Positions 53,752-64,000 of a stretch of DNA of 64,000 bases are shown here, piece after piece; position 1 is the stretch's first letter; each line of letters begins with the position of its first letter. Origin of the DNA: Alcanivorax limicola (lineage in GTDB: Bacteria > Pseudomonadota > Gammaproteobacteria > Pseudomonadales > Alcanivoracaceae); contig NZ_JAIOUB010000004.1 of assembly GCF_019931215.1 (NCBI RefSeq), positions 372,001 to 436,000 on the forward strand, given 5' to 3'. A program made the translations under genes and the position numbers. The notes under the pieces are model-generated. The model saw only the letters and a list, made by a program, of their open reading frames with translations. It was not told where the DNA came from and made no database searches.

Positions 53752-54786
53752 TCAGCCGCCGGTCATGTTCATGAAGCGCACCAGCTGCTCGCTGTCGTCA
53801 TCCACACGAAAGTGATGCCGCTCCGGTTTGTTGTCCATGGCGGCCACGATGGCCGCCATCACCGGCTGATCGTCGTCGGGGTAATCCCGCAACAAGGGTT
53901 TGAGATCCACGCTGTGCTCGTTGCCCAGGCACAACAACAACCGCCCCTCCACCGTGACCCGCACGCGATTACACAGATGGCAGAAGTTGTGCGAGTGCGG
54001 TGAGATAAAGCCGACACGATTCGCCGCGCCAGCCACGTGCCAGTAACGCGATGGGCCTGCCGTGCTGTCGGTGGCCGGCACCAGCGTATAGCGTTGCGCG
54101 AGTGTGGCGCGCAGCTCGTCGGAGGAGACAAACATCTCTGCCCGGCTGTGCTCATCAATCGCGCCGAGGGGCATCTCTTCGATAAACGCGATGTCCAGAT
54201 TGTTGTCCAGCGCAAACGCCGTCAGCCCCAGCACCTCGTCTTCATTGCGGCCGCGCATGATCACGCTGTTCAGGCGGATACGCTCGAAGCCCGCGTCCCG
54301 GGCGGCCTGAATACCGGCCAGCACATCGGCGAGCTTGCCGGTGCGGGTCAAGGCATGGAATCGGGCTTCATCCAGGCTGTCGAGGCTGATGTTCAGGCGT
54401 CTGACGCCCGCAGCGCGCAGCGCGGCCGCCTTGCTGGCCAACCGGCCCGCATTGGTGGTCAGCGTCAGCTCATCGAGCCCTGGCTCGGCGGCGATCCAGC
54501 CCGCCAGTTTCTCGATACCCGGGCGCACCAGCGGCTCGCCGCCGGTCAGCCGGATGCGCTTCACGCCCAGCGCCACAAACACGCGCGCCACCCGGTGCAG
54601 CTCTTCCAGAGAAAGGATGTCTGCGCGCGGCAGGAAGGTCATGTCCTCCGCCATGCAATAGACACAGCGGAAGTCACAGCGGTCTGTCACCGACAGCCGC
54701 ACGTAGTCCACCCGGCGGCCGAACCCGTCAATCAGTTCACGTTGCGCCAGAGATTGAGTCAGAGATTGAGTCAGAGATTGCGTCAT
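53752..54786 (-). CDS. moaA: GTP 3',8-cyclase (molybdenum cofactor synthesis)
   Basis: Radical-SAM enzyme that with MoaC makes cyclic pyranopterin phosphate. 344 residues from the ATG at 54786. First cluster cysteines C37, C41, C44 ([10 protein letters not shown]), second cluster in [21 protein letters not shown]-type block (two cysteines in FCHLCN and one in LLLCLG), and the C-terminal Gly-Gly (MTGG) needed for activity. The N-terminus contains three SLTQ/SLAQ units encoded by a 12-base tandem repeat. No other moa gene is in the window. Confidence 0.96.
   Translation of the reverse strand: MTQSLTQSLTQSLAQRELIDGFGRRVDYVRLSVTDRCDFRCVYCMAEDMTFLPRADILSLEELHRVARVFVALGVKRIRLTGGEPLVRPGIEKLAGWIAAEPGLDELTLTTNAGRLASKAAALRAAGVRRLNISLDSLDEARFHALTRTGKLADVLAGIQAARDAGFERIRLNSVIMRGRNEDEVLGLTAFALDNNLDIAFIEEMPLGAIDEHSRAEMFVSSDELRATLAQRYTLVPATDSTAGPSRYWHVAGAANRVGFISPHSHNFCHLCNRVRVTVEGRLLLCLGNEHSVDLKPLLRDYPDDDQPVMAAIVAAMDNKPERHHFRVDDDSEQLVRFMNMTGG
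54749..54784 (-). repeat. 12-bp tandem repeat x3 at the start of moaA
   Basis: AGAGATTGAGTC repeated three times (the last with one change), in frame, encoding SLTQ units in residues 3-14. Unit length keeps the frame, so copy number can change without breaking the gene. Confidence 0.8.
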
Positions 54787-54990
54787 ACTGTGAGTGTAGC
54801 CGCTATCCCGGAATGCAGCGACCTGCTGCGATGGCGGCCGGGCAAAGAAAACACGCAACCTGCTGATTATCTTCACTTTCCCGGCATAACTACGGAAAAA
54901 GAACCAGCCTGTTGGCCCGCCCTGCGGTGGCCAGCAGCGCCCCGGACCGTTAGCATGGGCCTTCCATTCATAGTCAATACCGGATTTTTC

Positions 54991-55476
54991 ATGCAGATCG
55001 CAGACAATGCCGTAGTGGCAATCCACTACACCCTGACCGATGACGCGGGTACCACCCTGGACTCTTCCCGCGAGCGCGACGAACCACTGGCCTACCTGCA
55101 CGGCCATGGCAACATCATCCCCGGCCTGGAAAATGCCCTCACCGGCAAGCAGGCGGGCGACAAGCTGAATGTCAAAGTGGAACCGGCTGAAGGCTACGGC
55201 GAACGTCATGACGGCCTGATCCAGACCGTGCCGCGCAATGCCTTTGAAGGCGTGGAAGAAGTGCTGCCAGGCATGCAGTTCCAGGCACAGACCGATGCCG
55301 GCCCGCGCCTGTTCACCATCACCGAAGTCGAAGGCGACAGCGTCACCGTGGATGGCAACCATCCGCTGGCGGGCTCGACCCTGAACTTCGATGTGGAAAT
55401 TGCCGAAGTGCGCGAAGCCAGCGAAGAAGAGCTGGCCCATGGCCACGTTCACGGCGAAGGTGGCGTCGAACACTGA
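54991..55476 (+). CDS. SlyD-like FKBP-type peptidyl-prolyl isomerase
   Basis: 161 residues from ATG 54991. FKBP domain with the SlyD-type inserted flap (IF) domain: [19 protein letters not shown], then [18 protein letters not shown] and [18 protein letters not shown], closing with [13 protein letters not shown]. The tail is short ([12 protein letters not shown]), with three histidines in place of SlyD's long metal-binding tail. Such proteins are cytoplasmic chaperones and prolyl isomerases; metal handling for hydrogenases is unlikely given the tail. Followed by a terminator-like hairpin. Confidence 0.92.
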   Translation: MQIADNAVVAIHYTLTDDAGTTLDSSRERDEPLAYLHGHGNIIPGLENALTGKQAGDKLNVKVEPAEGYGERHDGLIQTVPRNAFEGVEEVLPGMQFQAQTDAGPRLFTITEVEGDSVTVDGNHPLAGSTLNFDVEIAEVREASEEELAHGHVHGEGGVEH

Positions 55477-55489
55477 CACGCCCTGCACA

Positions 55490-55507
55490 GGGCGCCGCGA
55501 GGCGCCC
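55490..55507 (+). terminator. terminator-like hairpin after the SlyD-like gene
   Basis: GGGCGCC-GCGA-GGCGCCC, seven pairs, followed by a mixed T/C tract (TTGCTCTGCTCTT) that is a weak T-run. Confidence 0.6.
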
Positions 55508-55651
55508 TTGCTCTGCTCTTGCACGGCCCTACTTGCGTAGCCACCGCACTGACCCGCTATACTGATTGTGCTGCACGGGGCTTGCCACATGGCGAGCGTC
55601 TTGCGACGGCGGAGCACTGTCGCCCCGCCGCTGCGGCAAGCGGGAGGCCGA

Positions 55652-58600
55652 ATGCTCGACGACGCCGAACGACAGCACGATCTGCTCCTGGCACAACTGG
55701 ACGCCATCGCGGCGACCCATATCGACCCTGCCTCTCTGGCTCGTTTTCGTCCCTTTCTGCATCACTACTATGAGATGGCCACACCAACGGCGCTGACAGC
55801 GCGCTCACCGGCGCAGTTGTTCCAGATCGCCTGGCAGCACTGGCTGCTCACCGAACAACGCGCCGCCGGCGAGATAAACCTGAAGGTGTCACCGCCCGCC
55901 GATGACAAGCCGGATGACTTTGCCTCTGTCAGTACCGTGATCGAGGACATGCCGTTTCTCATGGACTCCATCAGCATGGCTATCCGCGAGGCGGACAGCG
56001 CCATCGACTGGAGCGTGCATCCGCTGCTGCGCATTCGCCGCGACAACGCCGGGCGTTTGCAGCAGGTACTGGGTGCGGGTGACGACACATCGTCATCCCG
56101 CGCACTAACAGAATCACTGATCCATATGGAGTTCGAAGCGCTCACTGATGAGCAGGATTACGCGCAACTGACCGACACCATCCGGCAACTGTTGCATGAC
56201 CTGCGCATCGTGGTCGAAGACTACCCCGCGATGCGCGACACCCTGCTGGCGCAAGCGGCCCGGCTACGCCAGGCGCCGCCCAACCTCGACCAGGACGAGT
56301 GCGATGAAGTCGCCGATTTTCTGCGCTGGCTGGCCGACGGGCATTTCACGTTCCTCGGCTATGCGCGCTCGCGCGCTGGCACGGATGCTGGTACGGATAC
56401 TGGCACGGACAGCAGCCCGCACGGTGCCGCCCCGGAATTCCTGCTGCATACGCTGACAGAACATGGCCTGGGCCTGACCCGTGCCGACGCGCGGTTTGCC
56501 GACACCGATGAGTTCATCGCACCCGTGGAAGAACTGAAACGCCACGCGCAGTCAAATCATCTCCTGGTGGTGACCAAAGCCAACGCACGCTCGCCCATTC
56601 ATCATCCGCAGTACATGGATATCATCAGCATCAAGCAATTTGATGCCAACGGCACGCTGGAAGAAACTCATCGGTTTATCGGGCTCTTTTCGCTGGACGT
56701 TTACATCAACCGCCCCAAGGACATTCCGCTGATCCGGCGCAAGGCGCAGTACGTGATCGACCGTTCGCGCTTGCCGGAGAATTCCTACTCCGGCAAGAAC
56801 CTGCATGACATTTTGCATCAGCTCCCCCGGGACGAGCTATTCCAGTCCTCTGAAGACGAGCTGTATCACACCTGCATGGGCATTCGCGGGCTGCGTGACA
56901 GGCACCAGCTTCGCCTGTTCATGCGCCGGGACCGCTACGGGCGTTTTTATTCCTGCATGGTGTATTTGCCCCGTGATCGCTATACGCGAGAAATGCGCGA
57001 CCGCATTGCCCAGGAACTGCTGCGCGTCTGCAACGGGCTCTCCATTGACCGCAATGTCGATTTCTTGCGCGGCGAGCTGGCGCGTATTCATTATATTGTG
57101 CGCACCGCGCCGGGCAGCCGCATCGGCCTGCGTACCGAGGAAGTGGAAGAGCGACTGATTGCCGCAACCCGCAGTTGGCGTGACCGCCTGCGCGACCAAC
57201 TGACGCGCGACGCGCTTTCCATAGAGAACGCACAGACAGGGCAGCGCCTGGCGCGTCGCTTCTGCGATGCCTTTCCGCTGGCTTATACCAGCCACACCGA
57301 TATCGTGGACGCGGCCACCGACATCCATTATCTCGCGCAACTGAACACGGATACGCCGGTGTTGCCGCGCCTGTTAGTGGACCGCGCGGCGGCCGGGCAA
57401 TCCTGCCCGACGGCACTGCGGCTGTACTGTCTTGATCAGCCGGTGGCGCTGTCGGATGTATTACCCACGCTGGAAAATTTCGGCCTGCGCGTTATTCGTC
57501 AGGACCCGACACAGGTGACGCCGCGGGACGGTGGCACCTTGTGGATTCAGGCGTTCGATATCCAGGTGCAGGGAGATTGTGCGCTGAGCCAGGAGGCACT
57601 GAAATCCGTCTTCGAAACCGCTTTTCTGCAATGCTGGCATGGCGAAACCGAGAACGACAGCCTGAATCAGTTGACCATGAGTGCCGGGCTCGACTGGCGC
57701 CAGGTGGTCTGCCTGCGCACGCTGACGCGCTACCTGTTGCAGACCGGGCTGCCTTATTCACAACACTACATGGCAGAGTTGCTGGCCGAGCATTGTCAGT
57801 TTGCACGCCTGTTGGTCGAGCAATTTGAAACCCGCTTCGATCCGCAACTGGATGACAGCAGTCGCCAACAGCGGTCGCTGACCCTCGCCCAGGCGCTGGA
57901 TCATCATCTTGATGCCGTCACCACCCTGGATGGTGATCGCGTGCTGCGCAGTTTTCTGGGCGTCGTGCGCGCCAGCCTGCGCACCAACTATTTCCAGCGC
58001 ACGCCGGATGATTTACCGAAGCGCTATGTCAGCATCAAGCTGAACCCCGAGCTGGTGCCGGAACTGCCAGCACCACGGCCCATGTTCGAGGCCTTTGTCT
58101 ATTCCCCCGAAATGGAAGCCATCCACCTGCGCGGTGGCAAGGTCGCCCGTGGCGGCCTGCGCTGGTCGGACCGGCGTGAGGATTTTCGTACCGAAGTGCT
58201 TGGGCTGGTGAAGGCGCAGATGGTGAAAAATGCCATCATCGTGCCGGTGGGCGCCAAAGGCGGGTTTGTGGTCAAGCGCGGCGACCCCACGGATCGCGAG
58301 GCCTGGCAGGCGGCAGGCAAAGCCTGTTATCGCACGTTTCTGTGCGGGCTGCTGGATATCACCGACAACCGCCGCGGGGATGACATTGTTCCGCCGGACA
58401 ACGTCGTCCGCTATGACGATGATGATCCTTACCTGGTGGTTGCCGCAGATAAAGGCACCGCGACGTTCTCTGATGCGGCCAATGCCGTCGCCGAGGAATA
58501 CGGTTTCTGGCTCGGCGACGCCTTTGCCTCGGGCGGTTCCGTCGGCTACGACCACAAGAAAATGGGCATTACCGCACGCGGCGCCTGGGAAAGTGTCAAA

Positions 58601-60550
58601 CGCCATTTCCGCGAGGCGGGCAAGAATATTCAGGAAACCCCCTTTACCGTCATCGGCATCGGCGACATGTCCGGCGATGTCTTCGGCAACGGCATGCTGC
58701 TGTCCCCGCATATCCGCTTGCTTGCCGCATTCAATCACCTGCATATCTTTATCGACCCGGACCCGGACACCACGGCCAGCTTTGCCGAGCGGCAACGTCT
58801 GTTTGATCTGCCGCGCTCCAGCTGGAGCGATTATGACACCGGGCTCATCTCGCCCGGTGGCGGCGTCTGGCCGCGCAGCGCCAAGAGCATTCCGGTATCG
58901 GCAGCAATGCGCGCCATGCTGGATATCAACGACAAGGCACTGACCCCGGACGAACTGCTCAATGCCCTGCTGCGCGCACCGGTGGAACTGCTCTGGAACG
59001 GCGGCATCGGCACCTACATCAAGGCCAGCACGGAAAGCCATCAGGAGGTCGGCGACCGCGCCAATGATGCCTTGCGCGTTAATGCCCGCACATTGCGCTG
59101 CCAGGTGATCGGTGAAGGCGGCAATCTGGGCGTGACCCAGGCCGGCCGGGTTGAATTTGCCTTGCAGGGGGGACGCATCAACACGGACGCCATCGACAAT
59201 GCCGGCGGCGTGCACAGTTCGGACCGCGAAGTGAATATCAAGATTCCGCTCAATGCGCTGATGCAAGCCGGTACGCTGACACGCGCACAGCGGGACCCGT
59301 TGCTCAGCAGCATGACCGACGAGCTGGCGGCGCAGGTGCTACGCGACAATGCCATTCAGAGCCTGGCATTGAGCCAGCTCGAACTTGAGGCCAATGAGCG
59401 CCTGGATGAGCACACCAACCTGATGCGGATTCTGGAACGCGACGGCCTGCTGGTGCGCGAACTGGAATATCTGCCCGACGATGAGGCGCTGGCTGAACGC
59501 CGCACACGCGGCGCCGGGCTGACGCGCCCGGAACTGGCCGTGCTGCTGGCCTACAGCAAGATTGCCGTGTTTGATCTGCTGTGCGCGTCTGATGTGCCGG
59601 ACGATCGCTTTTTCGACCGGGAACTGCTCGCCTATTTCCCGCAGGCGCTGCAGGAAAAATACCGCGACAGCCTGCTGGATCATCGGCTGCGCCGCCAGAT
59701 CATAGCCACGATACTTGCCAATGCGGTGGTCAACCGCATGGGCTTTTCGTTTGTGCACCGCCTGGCTGAAGATCATGACTTCAACCCGGCGCATGTCGTC
59801 AAGAGCCACGCCATGGCACACGCCATCTACGACGGCGATACCTACTGGGCGACACTCGACACGCTGGACAATCAGGTAGATGCCGCACTGCAACTGCGCC
59901 TGTATGCCAGAGTCGCCGGCTTGCTCAAATATGCCACCAGCTGGCTGCTGAACAATCAGTGGACTGACCGCAGCACCACTGACGCACTGGCGCATTTTCA
60001 CGAACCCATCCGAAAACTGGAACGCACACTCCCCGATGCACTGACACCCCGTTATCGTGCGGACTGGGATGACGCCTTCGCTGCCATGCAGGAGCAAGGC
60101 GTACCGAATGACGTCGCGCGCATCATGGCCAACACACTCGTGCTGGGCAGTGCACCGGACATCATTACCCTGGCCGCCAGCAGCGGCCACACCACGGAAA
60201 CAACAGCCGCCTGCTACTTCCTGGCCGGTGACCGCCTGAACATTCTCTGGCTGCTCTCCGCCATCATCAATCTTGCCGTGCAGGACAAGTGGCAGGCACT
60301 CGCCCGCACCAACTTGCGCGAAGACACCTACCGGCTGCACCGGCAGGTAACGGAAACCCTGCTGGCATATCCTGGTGAGACAGCCGAGGCAAAATTCGCC
60401 GCCTGGGAGGCGGCGCACGGGACCCGGATCGCCTTTGGCATTCGCCGCATGGAGAGCTTGCAGGCGCAGAACCCGACAGATTTCATGACGCTTGCGGTCG
60501 GCGTCAGGGAGCTGCGCAAACTGCGCAGCCTCCCCCGCCCGGAAGCTTAA
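55652..60550 (+). CDS. gdhB: NAD-specific glutamate dehydrogenase, large (180-kDa) type
   Basis: Oxidatively deaminates glutamate to 2-oxoglutarate and ammonia. About 1632 residues from ATG 55652, which has GGGAGG four bases upstream; in-frame starts at 55568 and 55589 are less supported. The first 700 residues are the ACT-like regulatory region of the L_GDH family, the catalytic core lies at about 800-1200: [37 protein letters not shown] (catalytic lysine), [13 protein letters not shown]-type NAD site ([14 protein letters not shown]) and [12 protein letters not shown] short repeat of GTD units ([12 protein letters not shown], about residue 245) is a low-complexity insert. Glutamate catabolism; arginine-responsive in Pseudomonas. 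Confidence 0.96.
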   Translation: MLDDAERQHDLLLAQLDAIAATHIDPASLARFRPFLHHYYEMATPTALTARSPAQLFQIAWQHWLLTEQRAAGEINLKVSPPADDKPDDFASVSTVIEDMPFLMDSISMAIREADSAIDWSVHPLLRIRRDNAGRLQQVLGAGDDTSSSRALTESLIHMEFEALTDEQDYAQLTDTIRQLLHDLRIVVEDYPAMRDTLLAQAARLRQAPPNLDQDECDEVADFLRWLADGHFTFLGYARSRAGTDAGTDTGTDSSPHGAAPEFLLHTLTEHGLGLTRADARFADTDEFIAPVEELKRHAQSNHLLVVTKANARSPIHHPQYMDIISIKQFDANGTLEETHRFIGLFSLDVYINRPKDIPLIRRKAQYVIDRSRLPENSYSGKNLHDILHQLPRDELFQSSEDELYHTCMGIRGLRDRHQLRLFMRRDRYGRFYSCMVYLPRDRYTREMRDRIAQELLRVCNGLSIDRNVDFLRGELARIHYIVRTAPGSRIGLRTEEVEERLIAATRSWRDRLRDQLTRDALSIENAQTGQRLARRFCDAFPLAYTSHTDIVDAATDIHYLAQLNTDTPVLPRLLVDRAAAGQSCPTALRLYCLDQPVALSDVLPTLENFGLRVIRQDPTQVTPRDGGTLWIQAFDIQVQGDCALSQEALKSVFETAFLQCWHGETENDSLNQLTMSAGLDWRQVVCLRTLTRYLLQTGLPYSQHYMAELLAEHCQFARLLVEQFETRFDPQLDDSSRQQRSLTLAQALDHHLDAVTTLDGDRVLRSFLGVVRASLRTNYFQRTPDDLPKRYVSIKLNPELVPELPAPRPMFEAFVYSPEMEAIHLRGGKVARGGLRWSDRREDFRTEVLGLVKAQMVKNAIIVPVGAKGGFVVKRGDPTDREAWQAAGKACYRTFLCGLLDITDNRRGDDIVPPDNVVRYDDDDPYLVVAADKGTATFSDAANAVAEEYGFWLGDAFASGGSVGYDHKKMGITARGAWESVKRHFREAGKNIQETPFTVIGIGDMSGDVFGNGMLLSPHIRLLAAFNHLHIFIDPDPDTTASFAERQRLFDLPRSSWSDYDTGLISPGGGVWPRSAKSIPVSAAMRAMLDINDKALTPDELLNALLRAPVELLWNGGIGTYIKASTESHQEVGDRANDALRVNARTLRCQVIGEGGNLGVTQAGRVEFALQGGRINTDAIDNAGGVHSSDREVNIKIPLNALMQAGTLTRAQRDPLLSSMTDELAAQVLRDNAIQSLALSQLELEANERLDEHTNLMRILERDGLLVRELEYLPDDEALAERRTRGAGLTRPELAVLLAYSKIAVFDLLCASDVPDDRFFDRELLAYFPQALQEKYRDSLLDHRLRRQIIATILANAVVNRMGFSFVHRLAEDHDFNPAHVVKSHAMAHAIYDGDTYWATLDTLDNQVDAALQLRLYARVAGLLKYATSWLLNNQWTDRSTTDALAHFHEPIRKLERTLPDALTPRYRADWDDAFAAMQEQGVPNDVARIMANTLVLGSAPDIITLAASSGHTTETTAACYFLAGDRLNILWLLSAIINLAVQDKWQALARTNLREDTYRLHRQVTETLLAYPGETAEAKFAAWEAAHGTRIAFGIRRMESLQAQNPTDFMTLAVGVRELRKLRSLPRPEA

Positions 60551-60563
60551 CCGTCAGAGCACA

Positions 60564-62930
60564 TCAGTCGTCAGCGTCGTCATAGTCTTCGTTTTCTTTG
60601 GCGTTGGTCTTTGCGCGTGGATCCTGCTTCGCGGACCCCGGCAGGTTTTTCGTTGCCGGCTGTTGCAGCACCAACGGCGCCGGCGGTGCAGAGCCATCCT
60701 TGTCCTGACCGAAGTAGAGCGTCATGTGCGGGAACGGAATTTCCACGCCTGCCGCGTCCAGATGCTGTTTCACCAGGCGGTTATAGGCACGCCCCACCGC
60801 CCACTGCACACCGGGCAGCGTCTTGATGCGAATCCGGATATCCACCGCGCTGTCGCCCAGCGCCGTAACACCATGCACCTCGAGTTCGCCAATGATCTTG
60901 GCGCGCTGCTCGTCATCGGAAATCAGCTCATCAAACGCGTTGCGCAACAGTACGATGACTTCGTCTGTATTCTCCCGATACGCCACACCATAGACGCCCA
61001 CATGGTAAGCAAACTCCCGCATGTAGTTGGCCACGGTATCCACCGATGAAAAGGGGATCAGGTGATAGGTGCCGGACAGATCGCGAATACCCAGGGAGCG
61101 AATGGTCAGCTTCTCAGCGGTGCCGGTTACGCCGCCAGCGGTAACAATGTCGCCGGCATTGATCGCATTTTCCAGCTGGATGAAGACCCCGGTGATCACA
61201 TCCTGTACCAGCTTCTGGCCACCGAAGCCGATCGCCAGACCCAGGACACCGGCGCCGGCAATCAACGGCCCGATATTGATGCCGATTTCTGCCAGCACGA
61301 TCATCACCGTAATCACGATCAGCACTACGGCAATCGCGTTGCGGAAGATGGTCAGCAAGGTGCGCTCCCGGGCGCTGGGCTCACCGTTACCGGTGTTGGG
61401 GTTAAGCCGTTGTTCGATCCAGCTGGCCAGGCCGATCCAGAGTACGGAGGCCAGTAGAATGATGACCAGCACACTGATCAGCGCACCCAGCATGTGCGTG
61501 CCGGCATCCGAACCCAGCCAGGTCGCCACATCGAATACGCCCCAGGCATTGATCACGACCATGGCTACCGCCGCAATGATCAGCAGGCGCATAACCCGTA
61601 ATGCCTTCGGTACGAAACCATTGATGCGCCCTTCCAGCATCGGGAAGCGCTCGCGGGTTTCCGGCGGCAGTATCAACTGGCGGCTGATGATCTGCGTCAG
61701 CACCAGCGAGACAAAGGCGCCTACACCAATCGCAGCAAGCGTCTGCACGGTGGCCGACAGCATCATCGGCAGCGCCGTATCCGGCCGCAGCAGCGTCACG
61801 ATGGCCAACGCGGCGAAGTAAGCCACCGCAAGGATATGCCAACTGCGCGCCAGCATACCCAGCGCCACACGCGTCACCGCCATGTCCGCGTTATTGGCCC
61901 GCTTCTGCAACGCGTCAGAGACGCGGTCGCGGTTTTGCAGAATGACAGCCAGTGCATAGATGAATGCCAGTCCCATGATGGCCAGCGTCACCATGCGACC
62001 CAGCGCCGGGGAAATATTGAAATTGATCATCGGCACGATCAACAGCACCCCGTAGCCGATAAAGCCACTCAGGCGCGCCAGCCAGGCATTCCAGTAAGCC
62101 GCCTCTTCCGCAGGCATGGGCAGCAGGCGCAAGCTGTCATCGCGGGAAGCAAACAGCACTCTCAATGCCGCCTTGAATACCTCGATCAACAGGAAGGCGT
62201 TGAGGAACAGGGATTCCCGTGCATCCATGCCGCCGGACTCGCCAATCACGAACAGCGCCAGCAGATAGCCGCCCACCCAGGCGAAGACCACTACACTGAC
62301 ATCCAGTATTGCGGAACCGATAATCGCCACACCGCGCCGAATCAACGACGGCCCGCTGCCTGCCTTGACCCACATATTCGCACGATGAAAGACCGGCCGC
62401 GCCAGACGCCGCAGCACCATGAACAGCACCACCGTCGCCACAATCACCAGCCCGAGATTCAGCAGTGCGCTGCCGATGGCCGCCAGGTTAAGACTCTCAC
62501 GGGTCTCGGTCAGCGAGGCCAGCGCACCAACACCGCCGGAGAACTCGGACACCAGGCTCTGGGCAAAATCCTGCGTGGTGTTGGCGATCTTGCGTGCGAA
62601 GGACACCTGATCCGGCGCCTGGCCGCTGGGCGCGACCATATCCTCTTCAGCAGGAATGGCGACACCAGCATCATCATCCAGCACGGATGACCCCGCCAGA
62701 CGGCGTAATTCACTGATCAGTTCAGCGCGCGATTCGTCGTTCTCGAGAATTTCCGCCAGGCTATCGTAGGCAGAGACGCCATGCTGCGTTTGCGTCGGCG
62801 CCTGGCCCCCTTCTTGAGCCCGCGCCGTATTCGGCGACATACCTATCAGTAAGGACACGCATAACGCGGCACATATGATCACGAAAAACGCAGACGACGA
62901 TTGCCAGCGCAGCAGGCGGGAATGATTCAA
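60564..62930 (-). CDS. ybiO: MscS-family mechanosensitive channel, YbiO-type
   Basis: About 788 residues if read from TTG 62930, which has GGAG seven bases upstream; a GTG at 62963 adds 11 residues and lacks a ribosome site. Signal peptide or first span at the start, then a periplasmic region of about 90 residues and about ten or eleven membrane spans. The C-terminal MscS core has GLAIGFGGQKLVQDVITGVFIQLENAINAGD: its gating helix and pore-lining residues fall in GLAIGFGGQKL. The last 60 residues are an acidic-basic tail (ending NEDYDDADD). Opens on membrane tension to release solutes in osmotic downshock. It converges on the GDH gene, 13 bases away. Confidence 0.92.
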   Translation of the reverse strand: MNHSRLLRWQSSSAFFVIICAALCVSLLIGMSPNTARAQEGGQAPTQTQHGVSAYDSLAEILENDESRAELISELRRLAGSSVLDDDAGVAIPAEEDMVAPSGQAPDQVSFARKIANTTQDFAQSLVSEFSGGVGALASLTETRESLNLAAIGSALLNLGLVIVATVVLFMVLRRLARPVFHRANMWVKAGSGPSLIRRGVAIIGSAILDVSVVVFAWVGGYLLALFVIGESGGMDARESLFLNAFLLIEVFKAALRVLFASRDDSLRLLPMPAEEAAYWNAWLARLSGFIGYGVLLIVPMINFNISPALGRMVTLAIMGLAFIYALAVILQNRDRVSDALQKRANNADMAVTRVALGMLARSWHILAVAYFAALAIVTLLRPDTALPMMLSATVQTLAAIGVGAFVSLVLTQIISRQLILPPETRERFPMLEGRINGFVPKALRVMRLLIIAAVAMVVINAWGVFDVATWLGSDAGTHMLGALISVLVIILLASVLWIGLASWIEQRLNPNTGNGEPSARERTLLTIFRNAIAVVLIVITVMIVLAEIGINIGPLIAGAGVLGLAIGFGGQKLVQDVITGVFIQLENAINAGDIVTAGGVTGTAEKLTIRSLGIRDLSGTYHLIPFSSVDTVANYMREFAYHVGVYGVAYRENTDEVIVLLRNAFDELISDDEQRAKIIGELEVHGVTALGDSAVDIRIRIKTLPGVQWAVGRAYNRLVKQHLDAAGVEIPFPHMTLYFGQDKDGSAPPAPLVLQQPATKNLPGSAKQDPRAKTNAKENEDYDDADD

Positions 62931-63299
62931 CAGTAGTCTCCAGTCTTTTACCTTTTGTGGCACTCAGGATAAAAAGCCGGGCACCCCATTACCACCCCTG
63001 TCACGTGACAGTTCGCAACTGAAAAACAAGATTTTGAAAAATACGGACGAACAATTACTCGCTTGTGAAAATGCCGTGAAAAATGAACATTCCTCGACCA
63101 GTCGGCACGCCACTCGCCTCGCGCCCCCATCCCGGCAGTCATCCGTTGCAATGCCGGGCAAGCCCCCTTCCTTCCGTGGGCACGAGTCCGCAGGCACCTG
63201 CCCCGGCGACCACCGCCTCGCCAACCCGATGAACCAGGTTAATCTTGCGTGAAGGCCATGCTATGCTTGCCGCTCGCTAGCCCAGAGTCCAGGCCGCCG
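62931..63299. other. divergent intergenic, ybiO / sulfotransferase
   Basis: 369 bases. The only marked structure is the perfect 14-base palindrome CTGTCACGTGACAG at 62998-63011, listed separately. A-rich sequence at 63015-63060 may be part of the ybiO promoter. No gene seen. Confidence 0.45.
62998..63011. promoter_or_regulatory. perfect palindrome CTGTCACGTGACAG
   Basis: Fourteen-base perfect inverted repeat 67 bases before the ybiO TTG start, in the shared control region with the sulfotransferase gene. It has the size and symmetry of a dimeric repressor operator; no terminator features. Confidence 0.5.
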
Positions 63300-64000
63300 A
63301 TGAACCATTATCTTTCCAGATACCTGTATAACCGCTTCACCTTGCCATACCGCCCTTTCTATCGCGCTTACCCGTATGACGGGGGCCTTTCCATCAACAG
63401 TGCCGACTCACGCGGCATGGTGGATCTGGCGCTGGGCTTCTTCTGCAACCGGGTACCGAAAGCGGCCAACTCTGCCATCGTCACTCACCTGGCGCAGCTC
63501 AAGTTCGGGCGGGATATCGCATCACACGACGCCAAGCGCGCCTTTCGCACACCGGGAACATTGAACCGGAAAGAGGTTGAACAGTTCGCGGATCTCTTCC
63601 GCTTCACCGTGGTGCGCAACCCTTATAGCCGCGTCTTGTCCGCCTACCTGGACAAGATGGCACGCTTTCCTGAGCGCAACACCAGCTACGCCACTTTCGA
63701 CGCCTTCGTCGAACGGTTATCACAAGACCCGGCATATCTGCTCAGCAATGCGCACTGGGCACCCCAGACAGCGCTGATGCTGATTCCGGTTGAAGACTTT
63801 GATTTTATCGGCAAGGTTGAATCGCTGGATCAGGACCTCGCGACAATCACCGCAAAAATACACGGCAAGGCAACGCCTCTCGCGACGGCGGATGCCGGAC
63901 CACCGTCAACCGGTGCGTCAAAAAAGCTGCGGCAGTATTATCACAACGATGCATTGATTGCTGCGGTGAGAGATATTTACCAGGCGGATTTTTCCCGACT
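63300..64000 (+). CDS. sulfotransferase family protein (cut by right edge)
   Basis: Open from ATG 63300 through the right edge (233 codons seen). PAPS-dependent sulfotransferase family 2 (PF03567): the 5'-phosphosulfate loop region FFCNRVPKAANSAI near residue 43 and the 3'-phosphate motif FTVVRNPYSRVLSAYLDKM near residue 105, followed by FDFIGKVESLDQDL. Family members sulfate carbohydrates such as chondroitin in animals; bacterial ones may modify cell-surface glycans or lipids. No membrane span is seen in the visible part, unlike the Golgi enzymes. A further glycan-modification gene could lie beyond the edge. Confidence 0.85.
   Translation, partial: MNHYLSRYLYNRFTLPYRPFYRAYPYDGGLSINSADSRGMVDLALGFFCNRVPKAANSAIVTHLAQLKFGRDIASHDAKRAFRTPGTLNRKEVEQFADLFRFTVVRNPYSRVLSAYLDKMARFPERNTSYATFDAFVERLSQDPAYLLSNAHWAPQTALMLIPVEDFDFIGKVESLDQDLATITAKIHGKATPLATADAGPPSTGASKKLRQYYHNDALIAAVRDIYQADFSR

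Noticed and set aside
54037-54990. Extension of the SlyD-like gene to 479 residues
   Set aside because: The extra part is antisense to moaA; the FKBP domain begins right at ATG 54991.
55524-55707. Extension of moaA to a 651-aa frame starting at 55707
   Set aside because: The extra 307 residues are antisense to the SlyD-like gene; a MoaA of 344 residues from 54786 has the normal length.

Overview
The window is about 62-65% G+C and reads as the chromosome of a marine-type gammaproteobacterium. It carries argA, a hemCDXY cluster, algQ/rsd, rmf, a gamma-type gshA, elbB, greB, dsbB, the large 180-kDa-type NAD glutamate dehydrogenase and a PilH-like regulator. This combination points to the Alcanivorax/Pseudomonas part of the class, but no rRNA or tRNA gene is present to settle the genus.

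Layout. 1-2013 is a low-G+C accessory stretch with a truncated gene end, a tiny membrane protein, a lipoprotein and a two-TM protein, none recognised. 2.3-9.3 kb holds argA, ilvD, a tandem thioredoxin-fold/MAPEG/ferredoxin-reductase operon and hemH. 9.3-13.4 kb on the minus strand is hemC-hemD-hemX-hemY. 13.6-18.5 kb has NDH-2, a DUF4168 protein, envZ/ompR and a CheY-like regulator. 18.6-25.3 kb has tex-gshA, rmf, dsbB, algQ and a lipoprotein FKBP. 25.5-31.9 kb has an orphan ParA ATPase, a TIGR02444 protein, the ABC-F protein YheS, an HD protein, and the minus-strand set VOC-greB-DUF502-elbB. 32.0-38.8 kb has hemB, ppk/ppx (convergent polyphosphate synthesis and breakdown), trxA and rho.

38.9-46.8 kb is the accessory heart of the window. 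A three-copy hairpin repeat family, an exonuclease/endonuclease-fold protein and a metallo-beta-lactamase-fold gene divergent from a GlxA-type AraC regulator precede a small integron-like cassette array without an integrase (42.6-46.7 kb). I read three complete attC sites (43419-43488, 45121-45206, 46153-46255), each pairing its arms with a few unpaired bases, plus a broken attC end near 43087-43105. All cassette genes lie on the minus strand, are A+T-richer than the flanks, and include two HEPN-like proteins (one with a clear Rx4H motif of the ApeA type), a GNAT acetyltransferase, and a three-gene TetR-YciI-Tag unit in which tag carries one in-frame nonsense codon.

47.1-64.0 kb returns to core content: a Tat-exported PhoX phosphatase with a Pho-box-like site, ubiD, an SDR and a hotdog thioesterase, an outer-membrane beta-barrel, moaA, a SlyD-like FKBP, the giant NAD-GDH, a YbiO-type MscS channel, and a sulfotransferase cut by the right edge. 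Haem is a recurring theme: hemB, C, D, H, X and Y all lie in this window in three places. No CRISPR array, tRNA, rRNA or complete transposon was seen.
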